Assembly: GCF_004745505.1 (NCBI RefSeq)
Contig: NZ_RKLX01000023.1
Span: forward strand, 1 to 39,632
Reading direction: 5' to 3'
Origin: Levilactobacillus suantsaiihabitans
GTDB lineage: Bacteria; Bacillota; Bacilli; Lactobacillales; Lactobacillaceae
DNA: 39,632 bases
In this document: piece by piece, positions 7,361-16,798 of the stretch
How the letters are laid out: each line of letters begins with the position of its first letter
How positions within the stretch are numbered: position 1 is the first letter of the stretch
The notes under the pieces: generated by a model
Told to the model about the DNA's origin: nothing
What the model saw: only the letters and a program-made list of their open reading frames with translations
Databases searched by the model: none
Made by a program: the position numbers and the translations under genes

Positions 7361-8314
7361 TTAAATTTCATTGTTAGCCGTTAAAATCCGTTGCGCAATT
7401 CCCTCGTCGATGACGAGATCTGTGATTAATTTACCGCGTAAAGCACCTAACGCCGCGTAAGTCTTAAACTTGCTTTTGATTACTGCGAAGCGTCGGGGAG
7501 TCGCCAAGACTTTTTCTAATGGAATGCCGACAACGGTATCTTCCTGAGGAATTAGGAAATTTCCCTGAATGTCGTAAGGTCGGCCGAACAACATTCCGGC
7601 AATCTGACTGGTATCAACGCCTGGGAAAATTTGGTCTTTAACGTTTTTCCAGGTAGGAATGGAGTCTATTGATGAAATCGTCCCTACGCCGCAGAACAGA
7701 AAGTCCATTCGGGAAGCGATAGTCATTGTTTTTTGTAGGGCGGGTTCTTGCGGTAGCAGTTCTCGGACAGTCTTGTTAGTGACATAAAGCGGTGCTGGTA
7801 GAGTGACATAGTCGGCTTCAAAACGCGAAGCGGCGTGCTCAACCATTCGAGTTGATCCAGCCCGCGAATTGTATTTCATGTTTTCGCCAACAAATTGTGT
7901 GAAAGTCAGGTCTTCTTGCAACTCTGAATTGAAATGCTCAATGATGCTGTGAACGGTGCTCCCCCAAGCTAGGCCGACTACTTGGCTTGCAGAGATCAGT
8001 TGCTCAATGCGTTCGGCGGCGTACGTCACGATATTATTAGCGTTCGTATCGGAGTTACCATCCCCCCGTAAGATGGCAATGTGCGGAATCCCAAAGACTT
8101 TTTTAAATTGTGTTTCAAGCTGGAAATTGCGGGAAACAGGTGCATTGATCTGGATGGAAACAATCCCAGATTTTAAGGCCTCATCCAGGTCCTTAGTGAT
8201 GAGGTATCGGCTCAAACTGTATTTGCGAGCAATATCTGAGATGGCAAGATTACTGTAATAGTAGTCTTGTGCAATCAAGACTAGCAGCTCTTCGTGAGTC
8301 AAATTCTTCTCCAT
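7361..8314 (-). CDS. citI: CitI-like SorC/DeoR family regulator of the citrate operon
   Basis: A 317-residue regulator with an N-terminal helix-turn-helix (LAISDIARKYSLSRYLITKDLDEA, about 22-46, shown in part) and the SorC-type effector-binding domain (GLAWGSTVHSIIEHF, LFCGVGTISSID, GIPLEKVLATPRRFAVI). It is divergent from citM and the rest of the cit operon. This matches Weissella paramesenteroides, where the SorC-family protein CitI activates the cit operon in response to citrate; that role is inferred here from family and position. GGAGG lies 7-8 bases upstream of the ATG. Confidence 0.88.
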   Translation of the reverse strand: MEKNLTHEELLVLIAQDYYYSNLAISDIARKYSLSRYLITKDLDEALKSGIVSIQINAPVSRNFQLETQFKKVFGIPHIAILRGDGNSDTNANNIVTYAAERIEQLISASQVVGLAWGSTVHSIIEHFNSELQEDLTFTQFVGENMKYNSRAGSTRMVEHAASRFEADYVTLPAPLYVTNKTVRELLPQEPALQKTMTIASRMDFLFCGVGTISSIDSIPTWKNVKDQIFPGVDTSQIAGMLFGRPYDIQGNFLIPQEDTVVGIPLEKVLATPRRFAVIKSKFKTYAALGALRGKLITDLVIDEGIAQRILTANNEI

Positions 8315-8382
8315 ATGAGTAATCCTCCGCTATGAATTCATGTTCAAGATAAGTATAACATTTTAACAATTAATCCGTTGTC

Positions 8383-8411
8383 ATCTAAGCGTTGTTAAAC
8401 GTTAGTGTCAA
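8383..8411 (-). promoter_or_regulatory. citI promoter
   Basis: On the minus strand TTGACA (8411-8406), a 17-nt spacer and TTAGAT (8388-8383). Confidence 0.6.
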
Positions 8412-8534
8412 TTTGTCTAAGCCCGCTCCGGCTGATGTCTCTCAATGGGGACCGAACAGATTGGTGGAGAAAATACCAAGGACTATACACGGTTGTGAAT
8501 TGGTTTTCAATCGACACCACCGGTAAGCTGTAGA

Positions 8535-8548
8535 TGTAATCGCTTTAA
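8535..8548 (+). promoter_or_regulatory. Putative cre (CcpA) site
   Basis: TGTAATCGCTTTAA agrees with the cre consensus TGWAANCGNTNWCA at every position but one. It lies about 105 bp upstream of the citM -35 box. CcpA control of citrate genes is known in other Gram-positive bacteria; here it is inferred. Confidence 0.5.
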
Positions 8549-8653
8549 CGATAATTGTCCAGTGAATTTTTAAGTTGCTTGTTTAAAATTATAACTGAAC
8601 ATTTAGCAATTTTAAATAACTTGTTTTAAATATTTAAAAAATAAAATAAATAT

Positions 8654-8681
8654 TTGCAAAATTTAAAAAAGCGTGTAAGAT
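8654..8681 (+). promoter_or_regulatory. citM operon promoter
   Basis: TTGCAA (8654-8659), a 16-nt spacer and TAAGAT (8676-8681), at the downstream edge of the AT-rich tract. The suboptimal -10 fits an activator-dependent promoter. Confidence 0.55.
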
Positions 8682-8755
8682 GGAACCTGTTAAAAGGTGC
8701 ACGATATTTTTAAAATAAACATCATGATGTTGGCAACAGGAAGGAATGAACCGAA

Positions 8756-9898
8756 TTGGATAAAGATGAAATCGTTGAACTCCATGAGGAAAATACTGGG
8801 GTACTCGAGATTGGCGCTGAGATGGCCGTCAACAATAAGACGGATTTGGGAAAAGCTTATACGCCAGGTGTTGCACAGATTTCCAAGGCTATTGAACATG
8901 ATCCGGAATTGAAAGATAAATTGACAATGAGTGGCAAGCTAGTCGCCGTAGTCACGGACGGTTCAGCCGTTTTGGGCTTAGGCAACATTGGCCCTGCCGG
9001 TGGCTTGCCCGTCGTAGAAGGGAAGGCATTGCTCTACAAGGATTTAGCTGGGGTAAATGCTTTGCCATTGGCAGTCGATCAAGTACCAGTACCCGACTTT
9101 GTTAAGTCCATCAAGAATTTATCACTCTCATTTGCTGGGATTCATTTGGAAGACATTGCCGCACCACGTTGTTTTGAAATTGAAGAACAGTTGGCAGACC
9201 AATTAAATATTCCGGTTTACCACGATGATCAAGAAGGCACCGCAATCGTCGTTCTCGCCGGATTGATCAACGCAGCCAAAGTGGTCAATAAACCCTTGAA
9301 GGACTTAAAGGTTGTCTTGAATGGTGTCGGTGCTTCTGGTGTTGCCACTGCCAAGTTACTGAACGGAGTTGGCATGAAGAACATTACCTTGGTTGATATT
9401 GATGGTGTCGTTAAGCCAGATTCCACTGGATACAACGCATACCAAACTGGTTTGGCCAAAGAGATTGGTTTAGACGTCAACGGCAGTACGTTGGACGATG
9501 TGATTGATGATCAGGATGTCTTTATCGGTTTATCTGATGCCAATGTGTTATCTGCTAGTCAGGTTAAGCGCATGGCCCAAAATCCAATTATCTTTGCCTT
9601 GGCTAACCCTAAGCCAGAAATTGATCCACAAGTTGCCCACGATGCGGGTGCTGCAGTGATTGCCACTGGTTCCAGCCAGTATGCCAACCAAGTCAACAAC
9701 ATTCTGGTATTCCCTGGACTGTTCAAAGGTTTACTGCGAAGCGGATTGAAACGAGTTGATCTGGATATTGAAGCCACGGCCGCTAAGGCATTAGCTAGCT
9801 TAGTACCAGCACCAACCGCAGAACGAATCGTGCCAGGCGTCTTTGATGAGGGTGTCGTTGCCACAGTCACCAAAGCCATCATGGCAGCCGCTAAATAA
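8756..9898 (+). CDS. citM: Malic enzyme-like oxaloacetate decarboxylase (CitM/Mae)
   Basis: A 380-residue member of the malic enzyme family, short bacterial type. It has the N-terminal catalytic domain (GKAYTPGVAQISKAI; VTDGSAVLGLGNIGPAGGLP; LEDIAAPRCFEIEEQL; VYHDDQEGTA) and a C-terminal nucleotide-binding domain with VVLNGVGASGVATAKLL. In citrate clusters this protein is CitM, which decarboxylates the oxaloacetate made by citrate lyase to pyruvate; a malate-oxidising role is also possible. The start is a TTG at 8756, chosen because AGGAAGGA (8738-8745) is well placed. It is the first gene of a tightly packed operon. Confidence 0.9.
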   Translation: MDKDEIVELHEENTGVLEIGAEMAVNNKTDLGKAYTPGVAQISKAIEHDPELKDKLTMSGKLVAVVTDGSAVLGLGNIGPAGGLPVVEGKALLYKDLAGVNALPLAVDQVPVPDFVKSIKNLSLSFAGIHLEDIAAPRCFEIEEQLADQLNIPVYHDDQEGTAIVVLAGLINAAKVVNKPLKDLKVVLNGVGASGVATAKLLNGVGMKNITLVDIDGVVKPDSTGYNAYQTGLAKEIGLDVNGSTLDDVIDDQDVFIGLSDANVLSASQVKRMAQNPIIFALANPKPEIDPQVAHDAGAAVIATGSSQYANQVNNILVFPGLFKGLLRSGLKRVDLDIEATAAKALASLVPAPTAERIVPGVFDEGVVATVTKAIMAAAK

Positions 9899-9925
9899 TT
9901 TAGTGATAAAGGAAGTTTAGACCTC

Positions 9926-10906
9926 ATGAGTATATTTTTAACTTCAATTCAAAGTGTTCTTGCAATTGTTTTGATGATTGCAGTTGGTTACTACGGCCAG
10001 CAAAAGGGCTGGTTTGACGAAAAGTTTTCAGGTTCTTTGTCCAAGCTGATTATGAAGATTGCCTTGCCAGCTTCAATTTTCATGGCAATGATGAAATACT
10101 TCAATCCTACTAAATTAGCGACGTTGTCCATGGGTGTTATCTACACAGTAATTTCTATCTTAGTGGGTTATGTGGTTGCTTGGATTTTTGTTCGAGTCGT
10201 TAAGGTTCCACGTGGTCGTCGTGGATTAATGATGACGGCGATTAACGGTGCTAACACGGTCTTCATTGGGATGCCACTGAACGTTGCGCTGTTTGGGCAA
10301 ATTTCAGTACCTTACTTACTGACGTATTATATTGTAAACACGGTTATTATTTGGACCTTAGGTGTTTGGGTAATTGCTGGGGATGACCCGACAGTTGACC
10401 GTGATGGTGGTAGCAAAGCAAACTTTGACTGGCATCATTTGATTCCAACGCCATTGTGGGGCTTCATTATCGCGTTACCGTTCATCTATATTCCTGGCTG
10501 GGAAAATGGCTTGATGAAATTGACTTTTGCTACGACTGCCTTAACGGATATTGGGGCACTGGTAACACCGCTGTCGTTGATTTATATTGGGATTATGCTG
10601 AAGCGTTTTGGGATTCTCAACATGCGCTTCGACGGCAACGTGATTTGCACATTGTTAGGACGATTCGTCATTTCACCAATTATCATGGCTATTATTATTT
10701 TCTGTGGCTTACACATTGGGGTTCACATGAACGATGTCTTCCAGCAAACCTTGATCATCCAAGCTGCCACGCCGTCATTGGCCGTTTTGCCAATCTTGGC
10801 GAATACGTACCATGGTGATGTTAAGTTTGCAACGAACATTGTGGTTTCCACGTCGGTTCTCTTTATTGTCGTGGTACCAATTATCATGGTTATTCAAAAC
10901 CTTTAG
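9926..10906 (+). CDS. AEC family transporter, probable citrate/malate permease (MaeP-like)
   Basis: A 326-residue membrane protein of about ten helices in the auxin efflux carrier family, which includes the malate permease MleP and malonate carrier MdcF. Typical features are the N-terminal helix SVLAIVLMIAVGYYGQQKGWF, KLIMKIALPASIF, and the glycine/asparagine region INGANTVFIGMPLNVALFG. Its place between citM and citC matches the MaeP gene of the Oenococcus oeni citrate cluster, so uptake of citrate or malate is likely. No 2HCT-type CitP is present in the cluster. It starts 27 bp after citM. Confidence 0.85.
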   Translation: MSIFLTSIQSVLAIVLMIAVGYYGQQKGWFDEKFSGSLSKLIMKIALPASIFMAMMKYFNPTKLATLSMGVIYTVISILVGYVVAWIFVRVVKVPRGRRGLMMTAINGANTVFIGMPLNVALFGQISVPYLLTYYIVNTVIIWTLGVWVIAGDDPTVDRDGGSKANFDWHHLIPTPLWGFIIALPFIYIPGWENGLMKLTFATTALTDIGALVTPLSLIYIGIMLKRFGILNMRFDGNVICTLLGRFVISPIIMAIIIFCGLHIGVHMNDVFQQTLIIQAATPSLAVLPILANTYHGDVKFATNIVVSTSVLFIVVVPIIMVIQNL

Positions 10907-10967
10907 TTGGGTGACGCTGACCGAATTGAAACATTAAAAAGCAATCAAGGGAAGGGGGAGATTACCA

Positions 10968-12038
10968 ATCGAACAAGCAGTACAGACTTTGAATTTAACT
11001 GACGTAGCTGTTTTCAAGGAATGGCGAGAGTTTCTAGAGTCTTTAGGAATTACAAACTTTCAGGAAAATGAGTTGCAACAGATCGACACGACTTTAGGCA
11101 TGTACAACGAACAGGGGAGCCTAATTGCGACTGGTTCTGTGGCGGGAAACGTTTTGAAGTACGTGGGTGTTTGCAATAAATTTTCTACGCAAGGTAGCCA
11201 TTTTAATTCAATCGTCTCAGCCTTAATGAACTTGCTGGCTCAGCGTGGAATCTTTCACCTCTTTGTCTTCACTAAGGTTAAATACTCAGCGAGTTTCCAG
11301 CATGTCGGTTTCCATGAGTTAGCTCAGACCGATCTGGGAGCCATCCTTGAGACGGGGGATACGGATGTGAACGACTATGTCCGTCGCGTAGAAAAAGTAG
11401 CAACCGAACGACGTTTGCTTCCGGCTAAACGGGTTGGGGCCATCGTGATGAACGCTAATCCATTTACATTGGGCCACCGTTACTTAGTGGAACAAGCGGC
11501 TCAGGAAAATGAATTAGTCTACGTCTTCGTGGTCAGTGATGATGTCTCGCTCTTTACGACGGCGGAACGGTTAGCATTGGTTAAGCAGGGAACCCAGGAC
11601 CTAAAAAATGTCGTGGTTGTCACTGGTGATCAGTACATGGTTAGCTATGTGACATTTCCGGCCTATTTCCTACCGACTGCGGACGAAGCCATTCAGTTCC
11701 AAACGACTCTGGATGCGCGGCTATTCCGAGATCAAATTGCACCAGCACTCCAGATTCAAACCCGTTACTTGGGGAGTGAACCGATTTCTAGAACGACCGG
11801 TATTTATAACCAAGTCCTACAAGCGGAGCTACCACCGTCCGTTGACGTCAAGGTGATTTCGCGACTGACCCATGGTGATCAGGTCATCACGGCGACGCGG
11901 GTCCGCCAAGCCATTGCTGAGAACCAGGCTGCTAGTGTTTTAGATTGGTTACCTGCAAATACAGCGGATTTTATTCAACAAAATTTAGCAACGTTACAAG
12001 CTAGAATTCAGAAAGGAATGAACATTAATGGAAATTAA
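10968..12038 (+). CDS. citC: Citrate lyase ligase (acetate:SH-citrate lyase ligase)
   Basis: CitC acetylates the thiol of the CitD prosthetic group with acetate and ATP, activating citrate lyase. The N-terminal part is acetyltransferase-like. The C-terminal nucleotidyltransferase has [18 protein letters not shown] (with the HxGH-like GH), [19 protein letters not shown] and [19 protein letters not shown]. The usual start codons in frame are poor: a TTG at 10989 gives 349 residues but is 28 bases from the strong ribosome site GGGAAGGGGGAG (10949-10960). An ATC at 10968 is at the ideal distance and would add seven residues (xEQAVQT). I take 10968 as a possible AUC start; 10989 is the conventional choice. 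It overlaps citD by 11 bp. Confidence 0.8.
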   Translation: MEQAVQTLNLTDVAVFKEWREFLESLGITNFQENELQQIDTTLGMYNEQGSLIATGSVAGNVLKYVGVCNKFSTQGSHFNSIVSALMNLLAQRGIFHLFVFTKVKYSASFQHVGFHELAQTDLGAILETGDTDVNDYVRRVEKVATERRLLPAKRVGAIVMNANPFTLGHRYLVEQAAQENELVYVFVVSDDVSLFTTAERLALVKQGTQDLKNVVVVTGDQYMVSYVTFPAYFLPTADEAIQFQTTLDARLFRDQIAPALQIQTRYLGSEPISRTTGIYNQVLQAELPPSVDVKVISRLTHGDQVITATRVRQAIAENQAASVLDWLPANTADFIQQNLATLQARIQKGMNINGN

Positions 12039-12321
12039 GAAAACAGCGATTGCCGGAACCTTGGAATCTTCTGACATTCAGCTTACGATTTCTCGGGCCG
12101 ACAGTGGCATTACCATCGACCTACAGTCAGATGTTAAAAAAGTGTTTGGTGATCAGATCGAGGCAGTGATCAAAGAAACCTTGAAGTCCCTGGATGTTAC
12201 GGCTGCAAAGGTCAAAGCTGTTGACAAAGGTGCACTGGATTGTGTCATCAAAGCCCGGACGGTTGCGGCCGTTCAACGAGCTGCTGAAACAACTGACACA
12301 CCAGCATGGGAGGTGCTCTAA
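12028..12321 (+). CDS. citD: Citrate lyase gamma subunit (acyl carrier protein)
   Basis: A 97-residue carrier protein that holds the phosphoribosyl-dephospho-CoA group on a serine in the conserved [11 protein letters not shown] segment (Ser14). It carries the acetyl or citryl thioester between the alpha and beta subunits. Length is the family norm. Its start lies inside the end of citC, and its stop overlaps the citE start by one base (TAATG), so the three are translationally coupled. Confidence 0.95.
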   Translation: MEIKKTAIAGTLESSDIQLTISRADSGITIDLQSDVKKVFGDQIEAVIKETLKSLDVTAAKVKAVDKGALDCVIKARTVAAVQRAAETTDTPAWEVL

Positions 12322-13235
12322 TGGCTGAGAATGAAGAACGTTTACGGCGAACGATGATGTTTGTTCCAGGGAATAACCCGGCAATGGTCAAAGACGCTGG
12401 TATCTATGGTGCCGACTCCATTATGTTTGACTTGGAAGACTCTGTGTCCTTGCCAGAAAAGGATGCTGCTCGTCTATTGGTCTATGAAGCCTTACAAACG
12501 CAAGACTACGGAGATGCCGAACTGGTTGTTCGAGTCAATGGCCAGGATACGCCATTTTATGACAACGATGTGAAGGCCATGGTCAAGGCCGGTATCGATG
12601 TTATCCGTTTGCCAAAGGCAGAATCACCAGAAATGGTCGAAAAGCTGGAAGCTGACATCGCTGCTGCTGAAAAGGAATTTGGTCGTGAAGCTGGGTCAAC
12701 GCACTTGATGGCCGCTATTGAAAGTGCCAAGGGTGTGCTCAGAGCTGCCGATATCGCCGCTGCTTCTGATCGGATGATTGGGATTGCCTTGTCTGCTGAA
12801 GATTACACGACAGACATGAAGACGCACCGTTATCCTGATGGCCGTGAACTGGAATTTGCTCGGAACATGGTCTTGCATGCGGCTCGGGCTGCTGGTGTGG
12901 CAGCCTTTGATACTGTTTTCACCAACATGGATGATACGGAAGGCTTCTACCGCGAAACGGAATACATTCACCAACTTGGGTTCGACGGTAAGTCATTGGT
13001 TAACCCTCGTCAGATTCCAATGGTCAATAAGGTCTACGAACCAACGGAAGCTGAAATTAAGAATGCCAAGAATGTCATTAACGCTATTCAAGAGGCTAAG
13101 TTAAAGGGTTCTGGTGTTATCTCAATGAATGGTCAAATGGTTGACCGGCCAGTTGTTTTACGGGCACAGCGGGTAATGAAGTTAGCTACTGCGTCTCACT
13201 TAGTTGATGAGGAGGGCAATTATCTTGAAAAGTAA
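12321..13235 (+). CDS. citE: Citrate lyase beta subunit (citryl-ACP lyase)
   Basis: A 304-residue CitE, a TIM-barrel lyase that splits citryl-ACP into oxaloacetate and acetyl-ACP. Family motifs are [56 protein letters not shown] and a magnesium-binding Asp/Glu region AEDYTTDM. The start at 12321 is chosen because GGGAGGTG (12308-12315) is well placed; an in-frame ATG at 12306 lies inside that ribosome site. Overlaps citF by 11 bp. Confidence 0.95.
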   Translation: MAENEERLRRTMMFVPGNNPAMVKDAGIYGADSIMFDLEDSVSLPEKDAARLLVYEALQTQDYGDAELVVRVNGQDTPFYDNDVKAMVKAGIDVIRLPKAESPEMVEKLEADIAAAEKEFGREAGSTHLMAAIESAKGVLRAADIAAASDRMIGIALSAEDYTTDMKTHRYPDGRELEFARNMVLHAARAAGVAAFDTVFTNMDDTEGFYRETEYIHQLGFDGKSLVNPRQIPMVNKVYEPTEAEIKNAKNVINAIQEAKLKGSGVISMNGQMVDRPVVLRAQRVMKLATASHLVDEEGNYLEK

Positions 13236-14763
13236 AGTAAATCGTGAATTACCAGATGATTTAATGAAAAAGCTTGATTACAAGCCATTCGAAACGACTG
13301 AAATTGGCAACCCAGATGTTCAACGAGTTGCGCCTAAGGTCCACGTTTCAACGGGGGATGACAAGATTGTCAGCTCAATCAAGCAAGTTGTTGCAGATAC
13401 GGTCAAGGATGGTATGACCATTTCGTTCCACCACCACTTCCGGAACGGTGACTTTGTCTTTAACCAAGTGATGCGAGTCATCATTGATGCCGGGATCAAG
13501 AACCTGACTTTGGCACCATCTTCATTGACAGGTGTCATGAATGATATGGTCATCGAAGCTATTAAGGCCGGTACCATTACGAACATTACCAGTTCTGGTA
13601 TGCGTGGTTCTTTAGGTGATTTTGTTTCCCATGGTGGGTTAAAGAACCCCGTTATTTTCCGTTCTCACGGGAACCGGGCCCGGGCTATCGAACATGGTGA
13701 TATCAAGATTGACGTTGCCTTTTTGGGTGTGCCAAATGCTGACCGTTTAGGCAATGCCAACGGGATGGAAGGCAACGCGGTCTTTGGTTCATTAGGGTAC
13801 GCCTTGATGGACGCCCAATACGCTGATAAGGTTGTCTTGCTGACTGATAACATCGTCGATTACCCGAACACACCAGCTTCTATCAAGCAAACGCAAGTGG
13901 ATTACGTGGTTAAGGTCGACAAGGTCGGCGATCCTGACAAGATTGGTTCTGGTGCTACTCGGTTTACCAAAGACCCTAAGGAATTGAAGATTGCTTCAAT
14001 GGTTAATGATGTCATTACCCATTCGCCTTACTTCAAAGATGGTTTCTCGTTCCAAACTGGTTCCGGTGGTGCCGCATTGGCCGTTACCCGCTACCTGCGT
14101 CAAGCAATGATTGATAACCAAATCAAGGCTTCCTTTGCTTTAGGTGGTATTACCAAACCAACGACTGATTTGCTCAACGAAGGATTGGTTAAAAAGGTAA
14201 TGGATGTTCAGGACTTTGACAAGGGCGCTGCTGATTCAATGCACACCAGCGGCAATCAACAAGAAATTGATGCTTCTTGGTACGCCGATCCAGACAACAA
14301 GGGTGCTATGGTTGACCAATTGGACGTGGTCATCTTGAGTGCCTTGGAAATTGATACGAAGTTTAACGTCAACGTCATGACCGGTTCGGATGGTGTTATC
14401 CGTGGGGCAATTGGTGGTCACCAAGATGCCGCTACTGGGAAATTGACCATCATCTCTGCGCCGTTGGTTCGGGGCCGGATTGCAACGGTTGTCCCTGATG
14501 TAACGACCGTTGTTACGCCAGGAGACTCCGTTGATGTTCTGGTTACTGAATTTGGAATTGCTATTAACCCGAAGCGGACTGACTTAATCTCAGCTCTGGG
14601 CAATATTCCTGGCTTACCAGTTTACAAGATTGAAGACTTGCAAAAGATGGCTGAAAAGCGCGTTGGCAAGCCAAAACCGCTTGAATTTACGGACCGGACT
14701 GTTGCCTTGATCGAATACCGCGATGGTTCAATCATCGATACGGTCAAAGAAGTTAAGGACTAA
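13225..14763 (+). CDS. citF: Citrate lyase alpha subunit (citrate:acetyl-ACP transferase)
   Basis: A 512-residue CitF that exchanges acetate for citrate on the carrier protein. Conserved stretches include [52 protein letters not shown] and the C-terminal [20 protein letters not shown]. The start is a TTG at 13225, behind GAGGAGGG (13209-13216); an upstream in-frame TTG at 13204 lies ahead of that site. The gene overlaps the end of citE. Confidence 0.95.
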   Translation: MKSKVNRELPDDLMKKLDYKPFETTEIGNPDVQRVAPKVHVSTGDDKIVSSIKQVVADTVKDGMTISFHHHFRNGDFVFNQVMRVIIDAGIKNLTLAPSSLTGVMNDMVIEAIKAGTITNITSSGMRGSLGDFVSHGGLKNPVIFRSHGNRARAIEHGDIKIDVAFLGVPNADRLGNANGMEGNAVFGSLGYALMDAQYADKVVLLTDNIVDYPNTPASIKQTQVDYVVKVDKVGDPDKIGSGATRFTKDPKELKIASMVNDVITHSPYFKDGFSFQTGSGGAALAVTRYLRQAMIDNQIKASFALGGITKPTTDLLNEGLVKKVMDVQDFDKGAADSMHTSGNQQEIDASWYADPDNKGAMVDQLDVVILSALEIDTKFNVNVMTGSDGVIRGAIGGHQDAATGKLTIISAPLVRGRIATVVPDVTTVVTPGDSVDVLVTEFGIAINPKRTDLISALGNIPGLPVYKIEDLQKMAEKRVGKPKPLEFTDRTVALIEYRDGSIIDTVKEVKD

Positions 14764-14797
14764 AAGACTGATTAGGTAACAAGCGTGTTAGATTAGT

Positions 14798-14835
14798 AAT
14801 TAGCCACTGCGACTGTACTGCCGTAGTGGCTAATT
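14798..14835 (+). other. Intercistronic hairpin between citF and citX
   Basis: AATTAGCCACT (14798-14808) and AGTGGCTAATT (14825-14835) form a perfect 11-bp stem, extendable by two pairs. There is no T-run after it, so it looks like an RNA-stability or partial-termination element lowering citXG relative to citCDEF. Confidence 0.7.
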
Positions 14836-14889
14836 GCTATTACGTTGCGGTCAATGATAATGAATGGCACTTTTAAGGAGGAATCAGTG

Positions 14890-15438
14890 ATGACAGTAGA
14901 TATTTTTAAAACGGGTACGCGAGTTGATATTGCAACGGTTCTTGCTAATAAAGATCGGCGAGCGGCTTTTCAACAACAAGCGTTGCGGGTTGCTCCAGAC
15001 CGGACTTTACTGTCAATTAAGTTAAATATTCCTGGCCCCATTAAGAATAACGAAGCCATCACGTTCCTGTTTGAACAGGGCATTCAAGTCCTTTCGGCGT
15101 TGTTAAAGAAGGAGAATATCGTGGTTCAGCAATTAGCCCATTGGCAGGGCGTCACCGGTAATGAGCTCTTCTTACAGACACCAATATCAGCACGAACTGT
15201 GAAACGAGTTGCGGCCAGTTTTGAAGATAGCTCTCCTTTAGGCAGAATCTTTGATGTGGACGTCCTGGATGGAACGGGCCACTCTTGGTCACGGACAGAG
15301 CTTGGTGCAGACGTCCGGCGCTGTTTTATCTGTAATCGTCCCGCCAAGGAGTGTGCCCGTTCCCGGCGCCATACTGTCGTCGAGTTACAGAACTATATTT
15401 CTGACTTATACCAAAAGACATTGACCACAAAGGAGTAG
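14890..15438 (+). CDS. citX: Holo-ACP synthase of citrate lyase (prosthetic group transferase)
   Basis: CitX (182 residues) transfers the phosphoribosyl-dephospho-CoA precursor made by CitG onto CitD. The C-terminal signature region is clear: GRIFDVDVLD, SWSRTELGADVRRCFICN and AKECARSRRHTVVEL. The ATG at 14890 is chosen because AAGGAGG (14875-14881) is 8 bases upstream; the frame is open further up to a TTG at 14845. It is 8 bp from citG. Confidence 0.92.
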   Translation: MTVDIFKTGTRVDIATVLANKDRRAAFQQQALRVAPDRTLLSIKLNIPGPIKNNEAITFLFEQGIQVLSALLKKENIVVQQLAHWQGVTGNELFLQTPISARTVKRVAASFEDSSPLGRIFDVDVLDGTGHSWSRTELGADVRRCFICNRPAKECARSRRHTVVELQNYISDLYQKTLTTKE

Positions 15439-15445
15439 ACAACAC

Positions 15446-16315
15446 GTGACAACGACTAAGACCACTTCAACTTTAGCAATGGATGCTGTTCGGGCAATGC
15501 TGTACGAGGTGTCAGTGACACCAAAGCCCGGCTTGGTAGATCCAGCTTCGCAGGGACCGCATCCTGATATGACGGTATTCACCTTTATTGACAGTGCGCT
15601 TAGTCTACTTCCTTATTTTGAAAAGTGTGTCGCAATGGGGCTAGCCTTTGACGGGGATGAGCTGACCGAGTTATTTCAGCAAATTCGGCCGCTGGGCGTT
15701 CGTGCGGAGCAAACCATGCGGACCGCTACCAATAATGTGAATACCCACAAGGGTGCCATCTTTTCTTTGGGAATTTTGGTCACCGCAAGTGCTTATGCGG
15801 ATAAGCAAGGGGTTGAGTTACGGTCAACTGTTCAGACAATGCTCCATGGCTTGACGGCACACGACTTCGATGGTTTAGCCGAAAAGTCGCGTGACCAGTT
15901 AACGGCTGGAGAAAAACTATACTTGCGTGACGGCATTACTGGTATTCGGGGGGAAGCAGAAGCTGGGTACCCCACGACGTTTAATATTGCTCTGCCTGCC
16001 TTGCGACAAAGCACGGGGACACTCAATCAGCGACTCTTGGATACCTTGCTCACAATTGTTGCGAATACTACAGATACTAATTTGGTGAAGCGCGCTGGCA
16101 ATGCCGAAATCATTCCCTGGGCTCATGCACAAGCACAAGCCTATCTAGCAAATGGCGGGAGTAAAACACCAGCTGGCTGGGAGAAGTTGCTTGAGCTTAA
16201 TCGTATTTTTGAGCGAGATAATTTGAGCCTGGGAGGATCTGCTGACTTGCTGATATTGACGGCCTTTTTAGGGTTAAGAGAAGGTATTATTCAAAACGAT
16301 AGTTTCAATCTATAG
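15446..16315 (+). CDS. citG: Triphosphoribosyl-dephospho-CoA synthase
   Basis: CitG (289 residues) makes the prosthetic-group precursor 2'-(5''-triphosphoribosyl)-3'-dephospho-CoA from ATP and dephospho-CoA. Family motifs are YEVSVTPKPGLVDPASQGPHPDM, NNVNTHKGAIFSLGI and TNLVKRAGNAE, plus SLGGSADLLILTAF near the end (the first shown in part). GTG start at 15446 behind AAGGAG (15429-15434 region), which overlaps the citX stop. Last gene of the operon. Confidence 0.93.
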   Translation: MTTTKTTSTLAMDAVRAMLYEVSVTPKPGLVDPASQGPHPDMTVFTFIDSALSLLPYFEKCVAMGLAFDGDELTELFQQIRPLGVRAEQTMRTATNNVNTHKGAIFSLGILVTASAYADKQGVELRSTVQTMLHGLTAHDFDGLAEKSRDQLTAGEKLYLRDGITGIRGEAEAGYPTTFNIALPALRQSTGTLNQRLLDTLLTIVANTTDTNLVKRAGNAEIIPWAHAQAQAYLANGGSKTPAGWEKLLELNRIFERDNLSLGGSADLLILTAFLGLREGIIQNDSFNL

Positions 16316-16330
16316 CCTAATACGTTTTTG

Positions 16331-16365
16331 AGTGGGTCTGGGGAAATTCTCCAGGCCCATTTTTG
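16331..16365 (+). terminator. Terminator of the cit operon
   Basis: TGGGTCTGGGG (16333-16343) pairs, with G-U pairs, with TCTCCAGGCCCA (16348-16359), followed by five Ts. A fragment of family 1 right end, GGCGGACGGTAGG, follows at 16365. Confidence 0.85.
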
Positions 16366-16486
16366 GCGGACGGTAGGTTGCCAGTGTGATGCTAGGTTGC
16401 CCCCCGTTTAGCCAGAATTAAGAAACTCCACGTATACTAAAGCCTAAGTTAACCACCAAGCAGTTAACAGAAAGGATGAGTGTCAG

Positions 16487-16696
16487 GTGAAACCAGTCCG
16501 TCAAGGTCCGAAACATTGGCTAGCCCTGCTGACCGCCGGCATCTTGCTCTTCGCCGGTGGCGGGGGGACGGGGTACATGCTCGGCCAGCAACAGGCCAAG
16601 TCCGCGCAACCCACGCAACTGAAAAACGCGCCGAAGGGGAAACGGCCAGCTGGCGCCCCGAGTGGCATGCCAAGTCAAAGCAGCAGTAGCAACTAG
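16487..16696 (+). CDS. Small single-span membrane protein of unknown function
   Basis: A 69-residue protein not recognised. Residues about 10-31 form one hydrophobic, glycine-rich helix (LALLTAGILLFAGGGGTGYM). The rest is a polar tail rich in Lys, Pro, Ser and Gln with a SQSSSSN end, apparently disordered. A positively charged N-terminus (KPVRQGPK) suggests the tail faces outward. The start is a GTG at 16487 with AAAGGA about 10 bases upstream. A longer or other start is possible. It lies between the cit terminator and a convergent gene. Confidence 0.6.
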   Translation: MKPVRQGPKHWLALLTAGILLFAGGGGTGYMLGQQQAKSAQPTQLKNAPKGKRPAGAPSGMPSQSSSSN

Positions 16697-16757
16697 CCCC
16701 GTCAGTAGCGCCCCGTGAGACGTTGCGGGTGGGAGCCGACCCATTAAAATGCAAATA

Positions 16758-16790
16758 AAAACGAGCCTGGGAAAAAATTCCCAGGCTCGT
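16758..16790 (-). terminator. Terminator of the arylsulfotransferase-like gene
   Basis: A perfect 13-bp stem (16761-16773 with 16778-16790, core GAGCCTGGGAA) with a 4-nt loop. On the minus strand it is followed by TTTTTATTT. It may also stop the small membrane gene on the plus strand. Confidence 0.85.
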
Positions 16791-16798
16791 TCGCTTTG

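Larger units (their letters stand above)
8315..8755. promoter_or_regulatory. Divergent citI-citM control region
   Basis: A 441-bp spacer. From about 8570 to 8670 it is extremely AT-rich (repeated runs of TTTAAA, AATATTT, AAAATAAA), the kind of sequence bound by CitI in Weissella. It also carries promoters for both directions and a cre-like site, listed separately. Confidence 0.6.

Noticed and set aside
8697-8912. 71-codon plus-strand frame over the citM start
   Set aside because: Overlaps the real malic enzyme gene in another frame; the TTG start of citM with its ribosome site explains the region.
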